Source of the DNA: Sphaerochaeta sp032144095
Lineage (GTDB): Bacteria > Spirochaetota > Spirochaetia > Sphaerochaetales > Sphaerochaetaceae
Reading direction: 5' to 3'
Assembly (NCBI RefSeq): GCF_032144095.1
Contig: NZ_JAVSNJ010000004.1
Span: forward strand, 1-64,000
DNA length: 64,000 nucleotides
The stretch's first letter is position 1. Each line of letters opens with the position of its first letter. The position numbers and the translations under genes are program-made. The notes under the pieces were generated by a model, which saw only the letters and a list, made by a program, of their open reading frames with translations, did not search any database and was not told the DNA's origin. This document shows, piece after piece, positions 18,013-26,213 of the stretch.

Positions 18013-18330
18013 TTAGATGCCCTCCAACTCAGTCCTACATATTTTCTCTACGATGCTGGTGGCTATCTCGTCCAAGGTAGCATCCCTAAGCATAGAGGAA
18101 ATATCAAGACTTGCCTCAAACTCGGAGAGTCTGAGGTTAGCATCTTCTTCAGCTTGAAGAAGTTGGGCACGATTTTGTTCTCGTTCTTCTTTAAGGGCAA
18201 GCCGGACAAACTCACTAGCCCCAGTCTGGGCTTCGCTAAGTATGTTGCGTGCGTTTGTATTGGCATCCCGTATGATCTGTTGCGCTTTATCCTCAACTGT
18301 CAGAACCTCGTTGATTATATCGCTTTTCAC
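18013..18330 (-). CDS. V/A-type ATPase small peripheral stalk subunit (G/H type)
   Basis: 105 residues, nearly all charged amphipathic helix: VEDKAQQIIRDANTNARNIL then ALKEEREQNRAQLLQAEEDA. This is the composition of the peripheral stalk partner of subunit E (G in eukaryotes, H in archaea, G in Thermus). Assignment rests on composition, length and operon position rather than on a signature. GTG 18330 is chosen as start because AAAGGAAG lies 7 nt upstream. First gene of the operon. Confidence 0.82.
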   Translation of the reverse strand: MKSDIINEVLTVEDKAQQIIRDANTNARNILSEAQTGASEFVRLALKEEREQNRAQLLQAEEDANLRLSEFEASLDISSMLRDATLDEIATSIVEKICRTELEGI

Positions 18331-18369
18331 TGTGGAACTTCCTTTGTGTACAGTACAATGATGACTCTC

Positions 18370-18398
18370 ATAGTCGTACTTTTGCATACAAGTGTCAA
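18370..18398 (-). promoter_or_regulatory. Promoter of the V-ATPase operon
   Basis: On the minus strand TTGACA (18393-18398) is followed after 17 bp by GACTAT (18370-18375); the operon's first start codon is at 18330. The -35 box is perfect and the -10 box weak. The usher gene ends only 22 bp upstream with no terminator seen between, so some read-through from the usher operon is possible. Confidence 0.55.
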
Positions 18399-18419
18399 GT
18401 GAAGTTAGGATATGGAGGC

Positions 18420-21400
18420 TTACGGGGCAGCAACAGACAAGGAAGGGGCTGGTGGTTCGTTTTCCCCTATTTCAGGAAAAACTTGACCATCGGAGGCTTC
18501 AAGGCCAGACAGGCTTTCATCGCCTGGCACTTGGGCGGTTACATGCACAGAGATATAGGGAGGAATGGGAGGAACAAGGGAACCTCTGGCTCCATCATCC
18601 CCTGCCTGGATGGGCATCTTTGGCGGTAGGGCCGGGCTCACCTGGGTCTTCTGGCCAGCATCGCCCATCTCCACAAAAACAAATTCATCCTGGTTTACTT
18701 CGTCTGCTTGTGGGATGGCATCAAAAGCAAAGGGCTCCTGGTCGAAGGTCGGGAAGATGACCTTCCAGAAAGACTCCTCATCGAGCCTCTTTTGGACATC
18801 AAGGGTCACACTAGCATCATAGCCGGTTACCAATGAGGTCCCGAACACGTCGCTCTCATCCTCAACCTGCTCGCCAGAGAAGGCATCCTGAACAACGACA
18901 CGCTGTTGGAATTGGGGATCGGAGACCCAGAAATCTTCCAGGAGCAAGACCCTGTTTACACTGCTCTTGCCAGCTTCGACTTCGGGGACCGTAAACCTGA
19001 CAGCATACCAGAGGTCCTCGACCTTGAGGTCGAAAAGATAGTTTCCTGGAAGCACATCGCTAAGTATGAAACGTCCCTCCTGGTCGGTGAAGAGATAGAG
19101 CGCGTCATCACGGGTCATGACCTCCTCACCTGCCTCATTGAAACTCAGGGAATAGACAGGAGAAGAGTACTGTTGGTACGGACTCTTGTCCTTCATGAAA
19201 AGCAACCCGCTGATCGTAAAGGAGGGTTGGATGTCTATCTTGGCCATGAAGGCCTGTCGGCTTCTTGGATTGATCTCATACACAAAGGAAGCTCCGGTAC
19301 TGTAGTCGGTAGCTCCGGTGGAGAACACTACCACGGTGTTCTTGGTATTGGTAGAGATGCTGTTGTACAACGAGCTGCCAAGGGGCTTGGGAAGTGCTGT
19401 CGGAGAGGAGTCAAGCGTCCTTGCTATGGAGATCTTCGCATGCTTCAGTTCCCCTACAGGCTTGACCAGGAAGAATGCCTCATTGACAGACTTAGCCAGG
19501 GCAAAAGCGCCATCAGCAAAGGCAAGGGTGGTATTGGCCGTGAAGGTTGTCGTCATCCTCTGATAGGAGCCGGAAACCTGCTGACGCAAGGAGTAGGATG
19601 CAAGCTCGCCACTATGTGACCATCCCGCAACAAGCGAGTGGTTCAGCGGTGCTTCAGGATTAAACCCACTGAGGTTCACATTGAAACTATCCTTGGATGT
19701 CGGCCTGTAGCTGAGGCCAATTGAGCTGTTGCTGGAAAGGTCTGAGAGAGTCTTGTCAGTCTGCAGGCTCGTAGAGGCACTTGCATTGAGTTTTGGGCTA
19801 AAGGAGTAACTGCCGGTTATCTGGCCTGTGATGGTAGGGTTGAGCGGGTCAGTATTTGGACCGGTGAGCGACAGCGTCCCATTGATGGACATCCCCTTGA
19901 ACGGGGAGAAGCCTGAGGAGAAGGAAGCATTCCAGGCAAGCGTACCGGTTCCAAAGGTGTGGGTGGCTGAGCCGCTAAGGGTGAAACGTATCTCCTTAGT
20001 CAGGTTACCGCTATAGGAGAGCGTACCACCCATGGAAGCCTTAGACGTGGTTCCCCCTGCAGGAAGGAAGAAGTTCACACCCGTATTGAGGGTTCCCAAC
20101 TGGATCTCGCTCTTTCCGCTGAACCGGTGATTCAGAGCACCTGCCAAGGAGGGGGACGTGTAGGAATCATCAAATTCAAAGGTAAGCTGCAACTGGCTTG
20201 TACCGATCATGGAGGCAAGCACTCCGTTGACCGTTCCCCTGAAGGTTCCAGGCGAATAGGCAAGGTCACTGGAGAAGGTAAAGGTATTGGTGAGGCCGGT
20301 CTGTTGCCAATAGGTGGCTGTGTACTTGTCAAGGTAATAGGAGAGGTATTGGTTATCAAGCCAAGGGATGGATATGTTTCCACTAGCTGTTGTTGTCTTC
20401 AGCTTGGGGACAGTAAAGCCGAAACCATAGAGCGTATCCCCCTTCCCCAGGAGGCGGTAGTCATACCCCATGTCTGCGTACTGGATGATGACATCATCTG
20501 GCCTGGCATCGGGGATGATGGCAATCTTGACGACATTGGCGCCCTGGGTAAAGACAAAGTCCTTCAGGCGGTAGGTACCGGCGGAGAGGGATTTCCGGAA
20601 ACTCTCATTGCCATTGATGGTAACGACAATCTCAGAGGGCTCGACCAGTATGATCTTATACTCAAACTGGTTACCCTTTGCCCTATCGGTACCGTAGGAG
20701 TAGTTCTTCTCAAGCTCAAAGCCAAAGCTTGAAGCACCGGAAATGCTAGAGTTCAAGCTTGAGCCTACATTTCCGAAGGTTAGCCGTTGGCTCGATTCCA
20801 CAAAGTCATAGAACCCATTCCAGCTACCCATGGTAAAGGATGTGGTGTCGGTGGTGTTGGTGTTTGACAGGGAGAAGGAAAAATTGATCCCTATTCCCAG
20901 GAATGCAAGGCGGTTGGAAACGTTGAGGCTGGTCAACCTACTGTTGAGGGAGGTGAATTGTGAATCATAGTCGTACATGGTATAGAGGCTCAACGAACTT
21001 ACAGAGGCAAATTTTGCCGGCTTCAGGACGATTGCCCCGCTCATGCCATACTGCTCCCTTCTGTTGATGGAAGCGGCTGTGATGCTCAATATTCGCTCTG
21101 GCATGTCCTCCAGGCCGAAGTTGAGCGAAACGGTGAAGGCGGCGCTATCGTAGCTCGCCTCTACCCCACGGCCATTGATCTCCTCGATGGAGAGATAGGG
21201 TAGCTTGTCCCCAAACAATCTCTCAGATGCGGCCCGGGTAATATAGCTGTTGATGAACAGAGACAACTCTGCTGTATTGATGGATTGGGTATCGCTAAGG
21301 AACTTCACCTCAATGTCACCGACATAGTCGCCATTGATGTACATGCCCAGGTAGTAGAGGCCATCCTCATAGGCTATGGTGGAACTGGCTCCTACAACGA

Positions 21401-21929
21401 AGAAATCTGCAAAGAAATCTGCATCAGACGGGCTTGAGCTGCTAGGCTCAGGGTAGAACATATCAAACTCTTCCTCACTGAGGACCATCGGGTCAAAGAG
21501 GAGAGGGATATCGGGGACAAACAGTTTTGAGGAAACGGTGAGGCTACTAGGAACAGGTGGAACCCTAGGAGCAGGAGGTTTCACAGGGATTGCCAGGGGT
21601 GCAGGTACCGCCCCTATCTGTGGAAGCCTGATCAGGTGGTTAGGGGGAGGCAAGGGAAGGAAAGAAGATATTTCCTGTATAGGCTCAGTCCTGGCAGGAG
21701 AAAGGGGTTTTTCATCCATAAGACGTACCAAAGGTACGCCTACAAATGTGGGAGCTTTAGGAAGGGAGACAGGCTTTGCTTCAGGAGTCGAGACGGAGAT
21801 GACTTTCTCGGTTTGTTGGGGTTTCACCGGCACCTGATAGCAGGTCCAGAGAAAGCCCATCAAAAAAAGGGTTACCAAAGCTAGTAACCCGCCTAAGATT
21901 ACCGCATGTGCTAACCCTTTACGTTTCAT
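18420..21929 (-). CDS. Fimbrial usher-like outer membrane protein with TonB-like N-terminus
   Basis: 1169 residues, longer than the usual 800-880. Residues 7-30 form one uncleaved-looking hydrophobic helix; residues 33-150 are rich in Pro, Lys and Val (PVKPQQT, AIPVKPPAPRVPPVP), like TonB. The usher N-domain begins near 190 (YYLGMYINGDYVGDIEVKF), followed by a long beta-barrel region of alternating polar and hydrophobic residues. A plug or adaptor segment (PSEIVVTINGNESFRKSL, GTYRLKDFVFTQGANVVKIAI, LLGKGDTLYGFGF) matches the family. Near 985-1060 lies a carboxypeptidase-regulatory-like beta domain, then an acidic Pro-rich tail. Ushers export and assemble pilin subunits delivered by the periplasmic chaperone encoded just upstream. 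No pilin gene is adjacent. Start ATG 21929 has only a weak ribosome site. Confidence 0.82.
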   Translation of the reverse strand: MKRKGLAHAVILGGLLALVTLFLMGFLWTCYQVPVKPQQTEKVISVSTPEAKPVSLPKAPTFVGVPLVRLMDEKPLSPARTEPIQEISSFLPLPPPNHLIRLPQIGAVPAPLAIPVKPPAPRVPPVPSSLTVSSKLFVPDIPLLFDPMVLSEEEFDMFYPEPSSSSPSDADFFADFFVVGASSTIAYEDGLYYLGMYINGDYVGDIEVKFLSDTQSINTAELSLFINSYITRAASERLFGDKLPYLSIEEINGRGVEASYDSAAFTVSLNFGLEDMPERILSITAASINRREQYGMSGAIVLKPAKFASVSSLSLYTMYDYDSQFTSLNSRLTSLNVSNRLAFLGIGINFSFSLSNTNTTDTTSFTMGSWNGFYDFVESSQRLTFGNVGSSLNSSISGASSFGFELEKNYSYGTDRAKGNQFEYKIILVEPSEIVVTINGNESFRKSLSAGTYRLKDFVFTQGANVVKIAIIPDARPDDVIIQYADMGYDYRLLGKGDTLYGFGFTVPKLKTTTASGNISIPWLDNQYLSYYLDKYTATYWQQTGLTNTFTFSSDLAYSPGTFRGTVNGVLASMIGTSQLQLTFEFDDSYTSPSLAGALNHRFSGKSEIQLGTLNTGVNFFLPAGGTTSKASMGGTLSYSGNLTKEIRFTLSGSATHTFGTGTLAWNASFSSGFSPFKGMSINGTLSLTGPNTDPLNPTITGQITGSYSFSPKLNASASTSLQTDKTLSDLSSNSSIGLSYRPTSKDSFNVNLSGFNPEAPLNHSLVAGWSHSGELASYSLRQQVSGSYQRMTTTFTANTTLAFADGAFALAKSVNEAFFLVKPVGELKHAKISIARTLDSSPTALPKPLGSSLYNSISTNTKNTVVVFSTGATDYSTGASFVYEINPRSRQAFMAKIDIQPSFTISGLLFMKDKSPYQQYSSPVYSLSFNEAGEEVMTRDDALYLFTDQEGRFILSDVLPGNYLFDLKVEDLWYAVRFTVPEVEAGKSSVNRVLLLEDFWVSDPQFQQRVVVQDAFSGEQVEDESDVFGTSLVTGYDASVTLDVQKRLDEESFWKVIFPTFDQEPFAFDAIPQADEVNQDEFVFVEMGDAGQKTQVSPALPPKMPIQAGDDGARGSLVPPIPPYISVHVTAQVPGDESLSGLEASDGQVFPEIGENEPPAPSLSVAAP

Positions 21930-21971
21930 ATGGTAACAAACCTGCTACATAGTTGTGGGAATGTTGCCCCA

Positions 21972-22736
21972 CTATTTGCTGTATTTAATGGTGGCTTGAT
22001 AGGTCACCCCTGCCGCTCTGGAAAGCCCTTCTGGCCATGGTATCTGCTTTGTCACAGTCTTCTTTGCCAGGAGGTTCATGCCATCGAGTGAAGGCAATGC
22101 GTCGGCACCCTGCAACACGACGGAATTCCCCTTGCTGTCCTTGATCTCAAGAATGCTGGAAACCAGAAGTTGGTGGACCGTACCCATGTTCACAACCGTC
22201 ACAGCCATGGTAGCCGAGCCATCATCAGCGGTTGAAGGTGCTATGGACCTGACTGCAACATTTTCAACAACCTTGGAAGGCTGGACATAGAGACTTGTGG
22301 TATAGATGTAGAGGAAGTTGAACATACCCTTGTCGGTGCTGCTCTTCCCCTGGGAGTACGGAATCTGCTCTGCCTTCAGTCGGAATGAAAGTTCGTTGGT
22401 TACCGTCTTAGGTCCACGATATTGGACACGAACCACCCAGCTGCTCTGGGGAGGGACTACCAGCTTGTTTGGAACAATGGAGAAATACGCATCTGCCGGG
22501 GTATTTACCTCAACACCAAGGCTGTCCTGGTCTCGGACAAGGGCAGATATGCTGATGGCAATTGAGTCATTGCTATCGTTAACAATGGTATAGGTCTTGG
22601 TGCTCTCAGCCCCAGTAGGTTGAAAAACCTGTTCCAAAGGAGAGAACTGATAGGCATAGACTCCTGACAACGATACAAAGAGTAACATCAGTCCGAGTAT
22701 TGCAGTTCGCTTAGCATTTTTTTTCATTTGGTTCAT
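21972..22736 (-). CDS. Pilus-type periplasmic chaperone
   Basis: 254 residues. A lysine-rich start and hydrophobic stretch (LGLMLLFVSLSGVYA) form a signal peptide cleaved near residue 30. The mature part has two Ig-like domains of the PapD type: FSPLEQVFQPTGAESTKTYTIVNDS at the first strand, VPNKLVVPPQSSWVVRVQYRG with the conserved P-(x)-Q turn, and a second domain ending WPEGLSRAAGVTYQATIKYS. The family holds fimbrial subunits by donor-strand complementation and hands them to the usher, whose gene follows after 42 bp. ATG 22736 is taken as start with a weak GTGAG site; ATG 22727 is an alternative. Confidence 0.82.
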   Translation of the reverse strand: MNQMKKNAKRTAILGLMLLFVSLSGVYAYQFSPLEQVFQPTGAESTKTYTIVNDSNDSIAISISALVRDQDSLGVEVNTPADAYFSIVPNKLVVPPQSSWVVRVQYRGPKTVTNELSFRLKAEQIPYSQGKSSTDKGMFNFLYIYTTSLYVQPSKVVENVAVRSIAPSTADDGSATMAVTVVNMGTVHQLLVSSILEIKDSKGNSVVLQGADALPSLDGMNLLAKKTVTKQIPWPEGLSRAAGVTYQATIKYSK

Positions 22737-22767
22737 GGAACACTCACTTTTTACCAATCTGTTTTGC

Positions 22768-22799
22768 GATAGTGTACGCTATCAAGGTCAATTCTTCAA
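22768..22799 (-). promoter_or_regulatory. Promoter and palindromic operator of the chaperone-usher operon
   Basis: On the minus strand TTGAAG (22794-22799) is followed after 17 bp by TACACT (22771-22776). A 16-bp palindrome, GATAGTGTACGCTATC (22768-22783, seven of eight pairs), covers the -10 box. Such a site suits a dimeric repressor; the TetR-type gene beginning to be read just upstream (22834-23403) is the obvious candidate. Confidence 0.5.
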
Positions 22800-22833
22800 G
22801 TATTGAATAATTATACCAGAACAAAAAACCAAA

Positions 22834-23403
22834 TTAATGACTAATAGCAAGTCTTTTTAGTGCCAAATCAAACGTTCCTTTGAGAATTGGTGCATATCTG
22901 GCCGTAATTTCCTCGGTTTTTCCTGGCATCCCTTGCTGGAACCAGTCAAGGGCCGACCCCACAAAGGCATGCTTATAGAAATCAATCAAAAACTCCAGGT
23001 CTGCATCAGGGACCCCGAACCGTTGGGCACGAACCTTCAAGGTTCTGCCAAGCAAGGAGGCAATCTCCCTGCAGAGGTATTTGTCGAGCAGCTCCCGACC
23101 AAGGCTATTGTAGATGTTCAACATGACCTCACGATTATCCTGAAGGTAGATGCAAAGCGACCTGATCGCAGTCTGCCCATCATCGGAGGTGTGGATATCG
23201 GGATATTTCTGTAAAAACTCCTGTCCCTCATTTACGAACATCCAGTCCAACAAATGATAAATGTCCCTAAAGTGGTAGTAGAATGTCTGTCGGTTTACCC
23301 CACATCTGGCAACCACCTCTTTTACCGTTATCTTGTCCAATGTGCGTTCAGCCATGAGCTGCTTCAAGGACTCTGCAAGTGCTAGTTTTGTCATCTGCGC
23401 CAT
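22834..23403 (-). CDS. TetR/AcrR family regulator (DhaS-like)
   Basis: 189 residues. The helix-turn-helix is at about 20-50 (ITVKEVVARCGVNRQTFYYHFRDIYHLLDW). The C-terminal half resembles the TetR_C_8 domain of dihydroxyacetone kinase regulator-like proteins, e.g. LLDKYLCREIASLLGR and DADLEFLIDFYKHAFVGSALDWFQQGMPGK. ATG 23403 is preceded by TAGGAG and is preferred to the upstream alternative. Its ligand is unknown. It lies directly upstream of the chaperone-usher promoter on the same strand. Confidence 0.87.
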   Translation of the reverse strand: MAQMTKLALAESLKQLMAERTLDKITVKEVVARCGVNRQTFYYHFRDIYHLLDWMFVNEGQEFLQKYPDIHTSDDGQTAIRSLCIYLQDNREVMLNIYNSLGRELLDKYLCREIASLLGRTLKVRAQRFGVPDADLEFLIDFYKHAFVGSALDWFQQGMPGKTEEITARYAPILKGTFDLALKRLAISH

Positions 23404-23630
23404 ACGAACTCCTACATGCTTTGTCCTAAGGTACAATATTTTTGCACAACCGACCAGAGCTATTAAGTAATAAATTATCGCAATACTACCATGACACTGA
23501 CAATTTGCATATCAGCCTGCCGTGCGTTGGGTGACGATTTTTTGGGGTATTGATGCAGGAGGCTGTTGCATGGACCTCTCTACGATTGCCAGTCTGGCAA
23601 CCCTTGTCCCAAGCATTTCGGTTCCATACG

Positions 23631-24914
23631 CTAGACATTCAACACAAACCGGGAACTGAATATTCCGGAATCTGCAGTAAAGGTATAGGCACCATGAAAA
23701 CGCTTTACCGTATAGACCATGCTCCGCGTCCCGATCCCCCCACCCTCCTTGGCAGAAACGGGCATGTCCCCTTCAAAGGAAACCCTATCGCTGCAGGAAT
23801 TGGTTATTCCTATTGCCAGGCGCTTGCCGTTATAGAGTGCTTCTACCTTGATGAATTTTTGTACTGAGTCCGGGAGAGCCAAGCAAGAGCAGTAGGCATT
23901 TTCAATGGCATTGGCAAATAGGGCGGACAACTCCACAGGCTCTATGTCCAATTCCTTTGGGATGTTTGCCAGCACCTGCATGGAGATGTTCTCATTTCTC
24001 GACCGTTCGGCCCACAGGCTGAGGATGCTGTTGACAGCAGGATGTTGGCAGTAGTGTTCCATTACGACGGTGGATGTTTTCATCTGCTCTTTCAGGTACT
24101 CAATGGCCATACCCGTGTTACCTTCCTCAAGAAGTTCTGTCAGATACTGCATGCTGTGACGAAGGTCATGCCAACGTCGGTTTGTTTTTTCGGAATCATC
24201 CTTGAATTGCAGGTGTTGGTCCATTTGTGCCTTGTTCTGCATGGTTAGAATACGTTTTTCTTCAAGGACCAGATACTTGTCATTCAGCTGAAGGACCATA
24301 TAGAAATTTACGGTATAGACGCTGGCCATGACGATGACAATAGCGGTGGTAACATAGAGGACCTCAGTAAAGCTGCCACCTTCGCCATACCGCAAAAACT
24401 CATAGTATAAGAGGCAAGAACCGAGGAAAGGAAGGATGCTGAAGATTCCCCATCCCTTATCGATTTCTTCTTGTGCAATGAGATATGGCTTACGAAAAAA
24501 GAAATGGATCAAAGCGAAAATGACACCAAATAGGGCAATCCGTACAAGGTTGTAGGAAAGGTAGCTGTTACCATGGTAGCGGTAAAACCACATAGCCGGA
24601 ATGGAGAGGATAAAGCTAATGAGTATGGTCGTTACAATGGTGAAGATGTCACGGCCATCCCGGTTTTTTGATATATAGAAAAATGTGGCATAGGCTGGCA
24701 ATACGGTGATCAGGACATACCACTTCGCATACATCTCCAGTCCTGCAAGGAGAAGCACAGCTGTGCTAAGGGCCAGCTGGATCACCGACTCCACAATCAC
24801 AATGGCATAGAGCTTTTTCTTGGAAAAACGAAACTGTGCGAGATCAAAAACAATCGCTTGTGCGGTGATGAGGGTTATCAGAGGTATGAAGAAAGCAGCA
24901 AAATTCATGCTCAT
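23631..24914 (-). CDS. GHKL-type sensor histidine kinase (AgrC-like)
   Basis: 427 residues. About six membrane helices in residues 1-210 with short loops, then the dimerisation helix with the phospho-accepting histidine (NRRWHDLRHSMQYLTELLEEG) and a GHKL ATPase domain: N-box LSALFANAIENAYCS and a glycine-rich stretch EGGGIGTRSMVYTV. The multi-helix sensor without a periplasmic domain is typical for kinases reading peptides or membrane signals. ATGA overlap with the response regulator shows a coupled pair. No precursor peptide gene of AgrD type was seen nearby. Confidence 0.9.
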   Translation of the reverse strand: MSMNFAAFFIPLITLITAQAIVFDLAQFRFSKKKLYAIVIVESVIQLALSTAVLLLAGLEMYAKWYVLITVLPAYATFFYISKNRDGRDIFTIVTTILISFILSIPAMWFYRYHGNSYLSYNLVRIALFGVIFALIHFFFRKPYLIAQEEIDKGWGIFSILPFLGSCLLYYEFLRYGEGGSFTEVLYVTTAIVIVMASVYTVNFYMVLQLNDKYLVLEEKRILTMQNKAQMDQHLQFKDDSEKTNRRWHDLRHSMQYLTELLEEGNTGMAIEYLKEQMKTSTVVMEHYCQHPAVNSILSLWAERSRNENISMQVLANIPKELDIEPVELSALFANAIENAYCSCLALPDSVQKFIKVEALYNGKRLAIGITNSCSDRVSFEGDMPVSAKEGGGIGTRSMVYTVKRFHGAYTFTADSGIFSSRFVLNV

Positions 24915-25636
24915 TCGCCTTTCAGAGAGTATTGGGTATATCGTTCAATGAGCGTCTTGTACTGCCTGCGTTGCAGATGGAGATGCTCTTTCGTATCCAA
25001 GACAACCGTTCGAACTGTTACTTCCCTGATTTTCTCAAGGTTGATGATATAGGTGCTTCCACATTTATAGAATCTTCTGTCATGGGAGAGCATTTCATGT
25101 AAGGCATTCGATGTCATGCGTATGCTCAGGACAGTTCCATCTACCAGGTGTATGTTCTGCATATGCATGTCTGTTTCGGCATAGAGGAAATCGGCAAACA
25201 AGATCTTGTGTATTCCCAGAGAGGATTTCAGCGTAAACAGTGCAGACTTCCGTCTTTCAAGCTGTGCCAAAGCCTTTTCCATGGCACTTTCAAAGTGCTC
25301 CTGGGTATAGGGTTTCAATAGATAATGGGTTGCATTCAGGCTAAAGGCTTCGATGGCATGATTTTCGGAAGAAGTCAGAAAAATGATCTCGCACTCGTCA
25401 TTCCGTTTTCGCAGAAAGGTTGCCAGGTCAATACCGGTGATGGTAGGCATATAGATATCCATCAACAAGATGTCAAAACCATCTTGTTCATCAATATGGG
25501 AGAGCAGTGATTTGGCATCCTGAAATGTACTGATGCGAAGTTCATGCCCTACGTGGTTGGCAGCAAAGGCCAAGCAATGGGCAGCTGCCCTTTTCAGGTC
25601 TTGTTCGTCATCATCACAAATCGCAATCTTGACCAT
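24911..25636 (-). CDS. LytTR response regulator (AgrA-like)
   Basis: 241 residues. Receiver domain 1-125 with acidic pocket CDDDEQD and phospho-acceptor Asp60 in DILLMDIYMP; LytTR DNA-binding domain 135-240 (ILFADFLYAETDMHMQNIHLV, then FYKCGSTYIINLEKIREV). LytTR regulators bind paired 9-bp repeats. Start ATG 25636 follows AAGGGG. First gene of the two-component unit. Confidence 0.92.
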   Translation of the reverse strand: MVKIAICDDDEQDLKRAAAHCLAFAANHVGHELRISTFQDAKSLLSHIDEQDGFDILLMDIYMPTITGIDLATFLRKRNDECEIIFLTSSENHAIEAFSLNATHYLLKPYTQEHFESAMEKALAQLERRKSALFTLKSSLGIHKILFADFLYAETDMHMQNIHLVDGTVLSIRMTSNALHEMLSHDRRFYKCGSTYIINLEKIREVTVRTVVLDTKEHLHLQRRQYKTLIERYTQYSLKGE

Positions 25637-25934
25637 ATCCCCTTGTACCTTTTGCCATGCATAGTGAAGCAGTTCCCCAGATGTGTTCCGACAAGAGATT
25701 GATCGTACATACGATTATCCCAAAAACCACCTTAGGATACCATGCATTGATTCGCGAGGAAAGCTGAAAAGCCATTCCGTGGGATGGTAAAACCTAGAAA
25801 ATCAGAGACAAATAGCTCGTAGCAAAGAAATGTTAGCCTTTTGTAGCTTGTTGCCTTATCCAAAGGAAGGAGGGCGGCTGACTGGAAAAAAGGTTCTGGT
25901 ACCAGGCAATACCAAGGAATGTTTCCGGACCGTA
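25637..25934. other. Leader region of the two-component operon with a palindrome
   Basis: No gene recognised. It contains the perfect 14-bp inverted repeat ATCGTACATACGAT at 25702-25715, about 65 bp before the response regulator start, which could be a regulator binding site. No convincing -35/-10 pair was found for the regulator gene. Confidence 0.4.
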
Positions 25935-25963
25935 TTGACTTAACTTACGTAATGCTTTATTTT
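25935..25963 (+). promoter_or_regulatory. Promoter of tRNA-Pro
   Basis: TTGACT (25935-25940), 17 bp spacer, TATTTT (25958-25963), then 20 nt to the first base of the tRNA. Confidence 0.7.
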
Positions 25964-25983
25964 ACCCCCTGTATGACATGTTT

Positions 25984-26057
25984 CGGGCTATAGCGCAGGG
26001 GTTTAGCGTACTTGTCTGGGGGACAAGGGGTCGGCGGTTCAAATCCGCCTAGCCCGA
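25984..26057 (+). tRNA. tRNA-Pro (anticodon GGG)
   Basis: A full cloverleaf can be drawn: acceptor CGGGCTA with TAGCCCG, D stem GCGC/GCGT, anticodon stem CTTGT/ACAAG around the loop CTGGGGG (anticodon GGG), T stem GGCGG/CCGCC with loop TTCAAAT, and discriminator A at 26057. It reads proline codons CCC and CCT. The 3' CCA is not encoded. Confidence 0.95.
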
Positions 26058-26058
26058 T

Positions 26059-26094
26059 ATCCTGTAAGGAATTATTCCTTGCAGGATTTTTTTT
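26059..26094 (+). terminator. Terminator of tRNA-Pro
   Basis: A 12-bp stem from ATCCTGTAAGGA (26059-26070) and TCCTTGCAGGAT (26076-26087) with one G-T pair and a 5-nt loop, followed by eight Ts. Confidence 0.9.
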
Positions 26095-26213
26095 GCCCCT
26101 AGAAAATTATTCAAGTTCATCCAACTCCACGGTCAAGCAGCACCGACAAACCATGGGAATAGCCGAGGGGAAGGGAAAGCCTAACTCCGTTCAGCTTCTG
26201 GAATCTCCAGATT

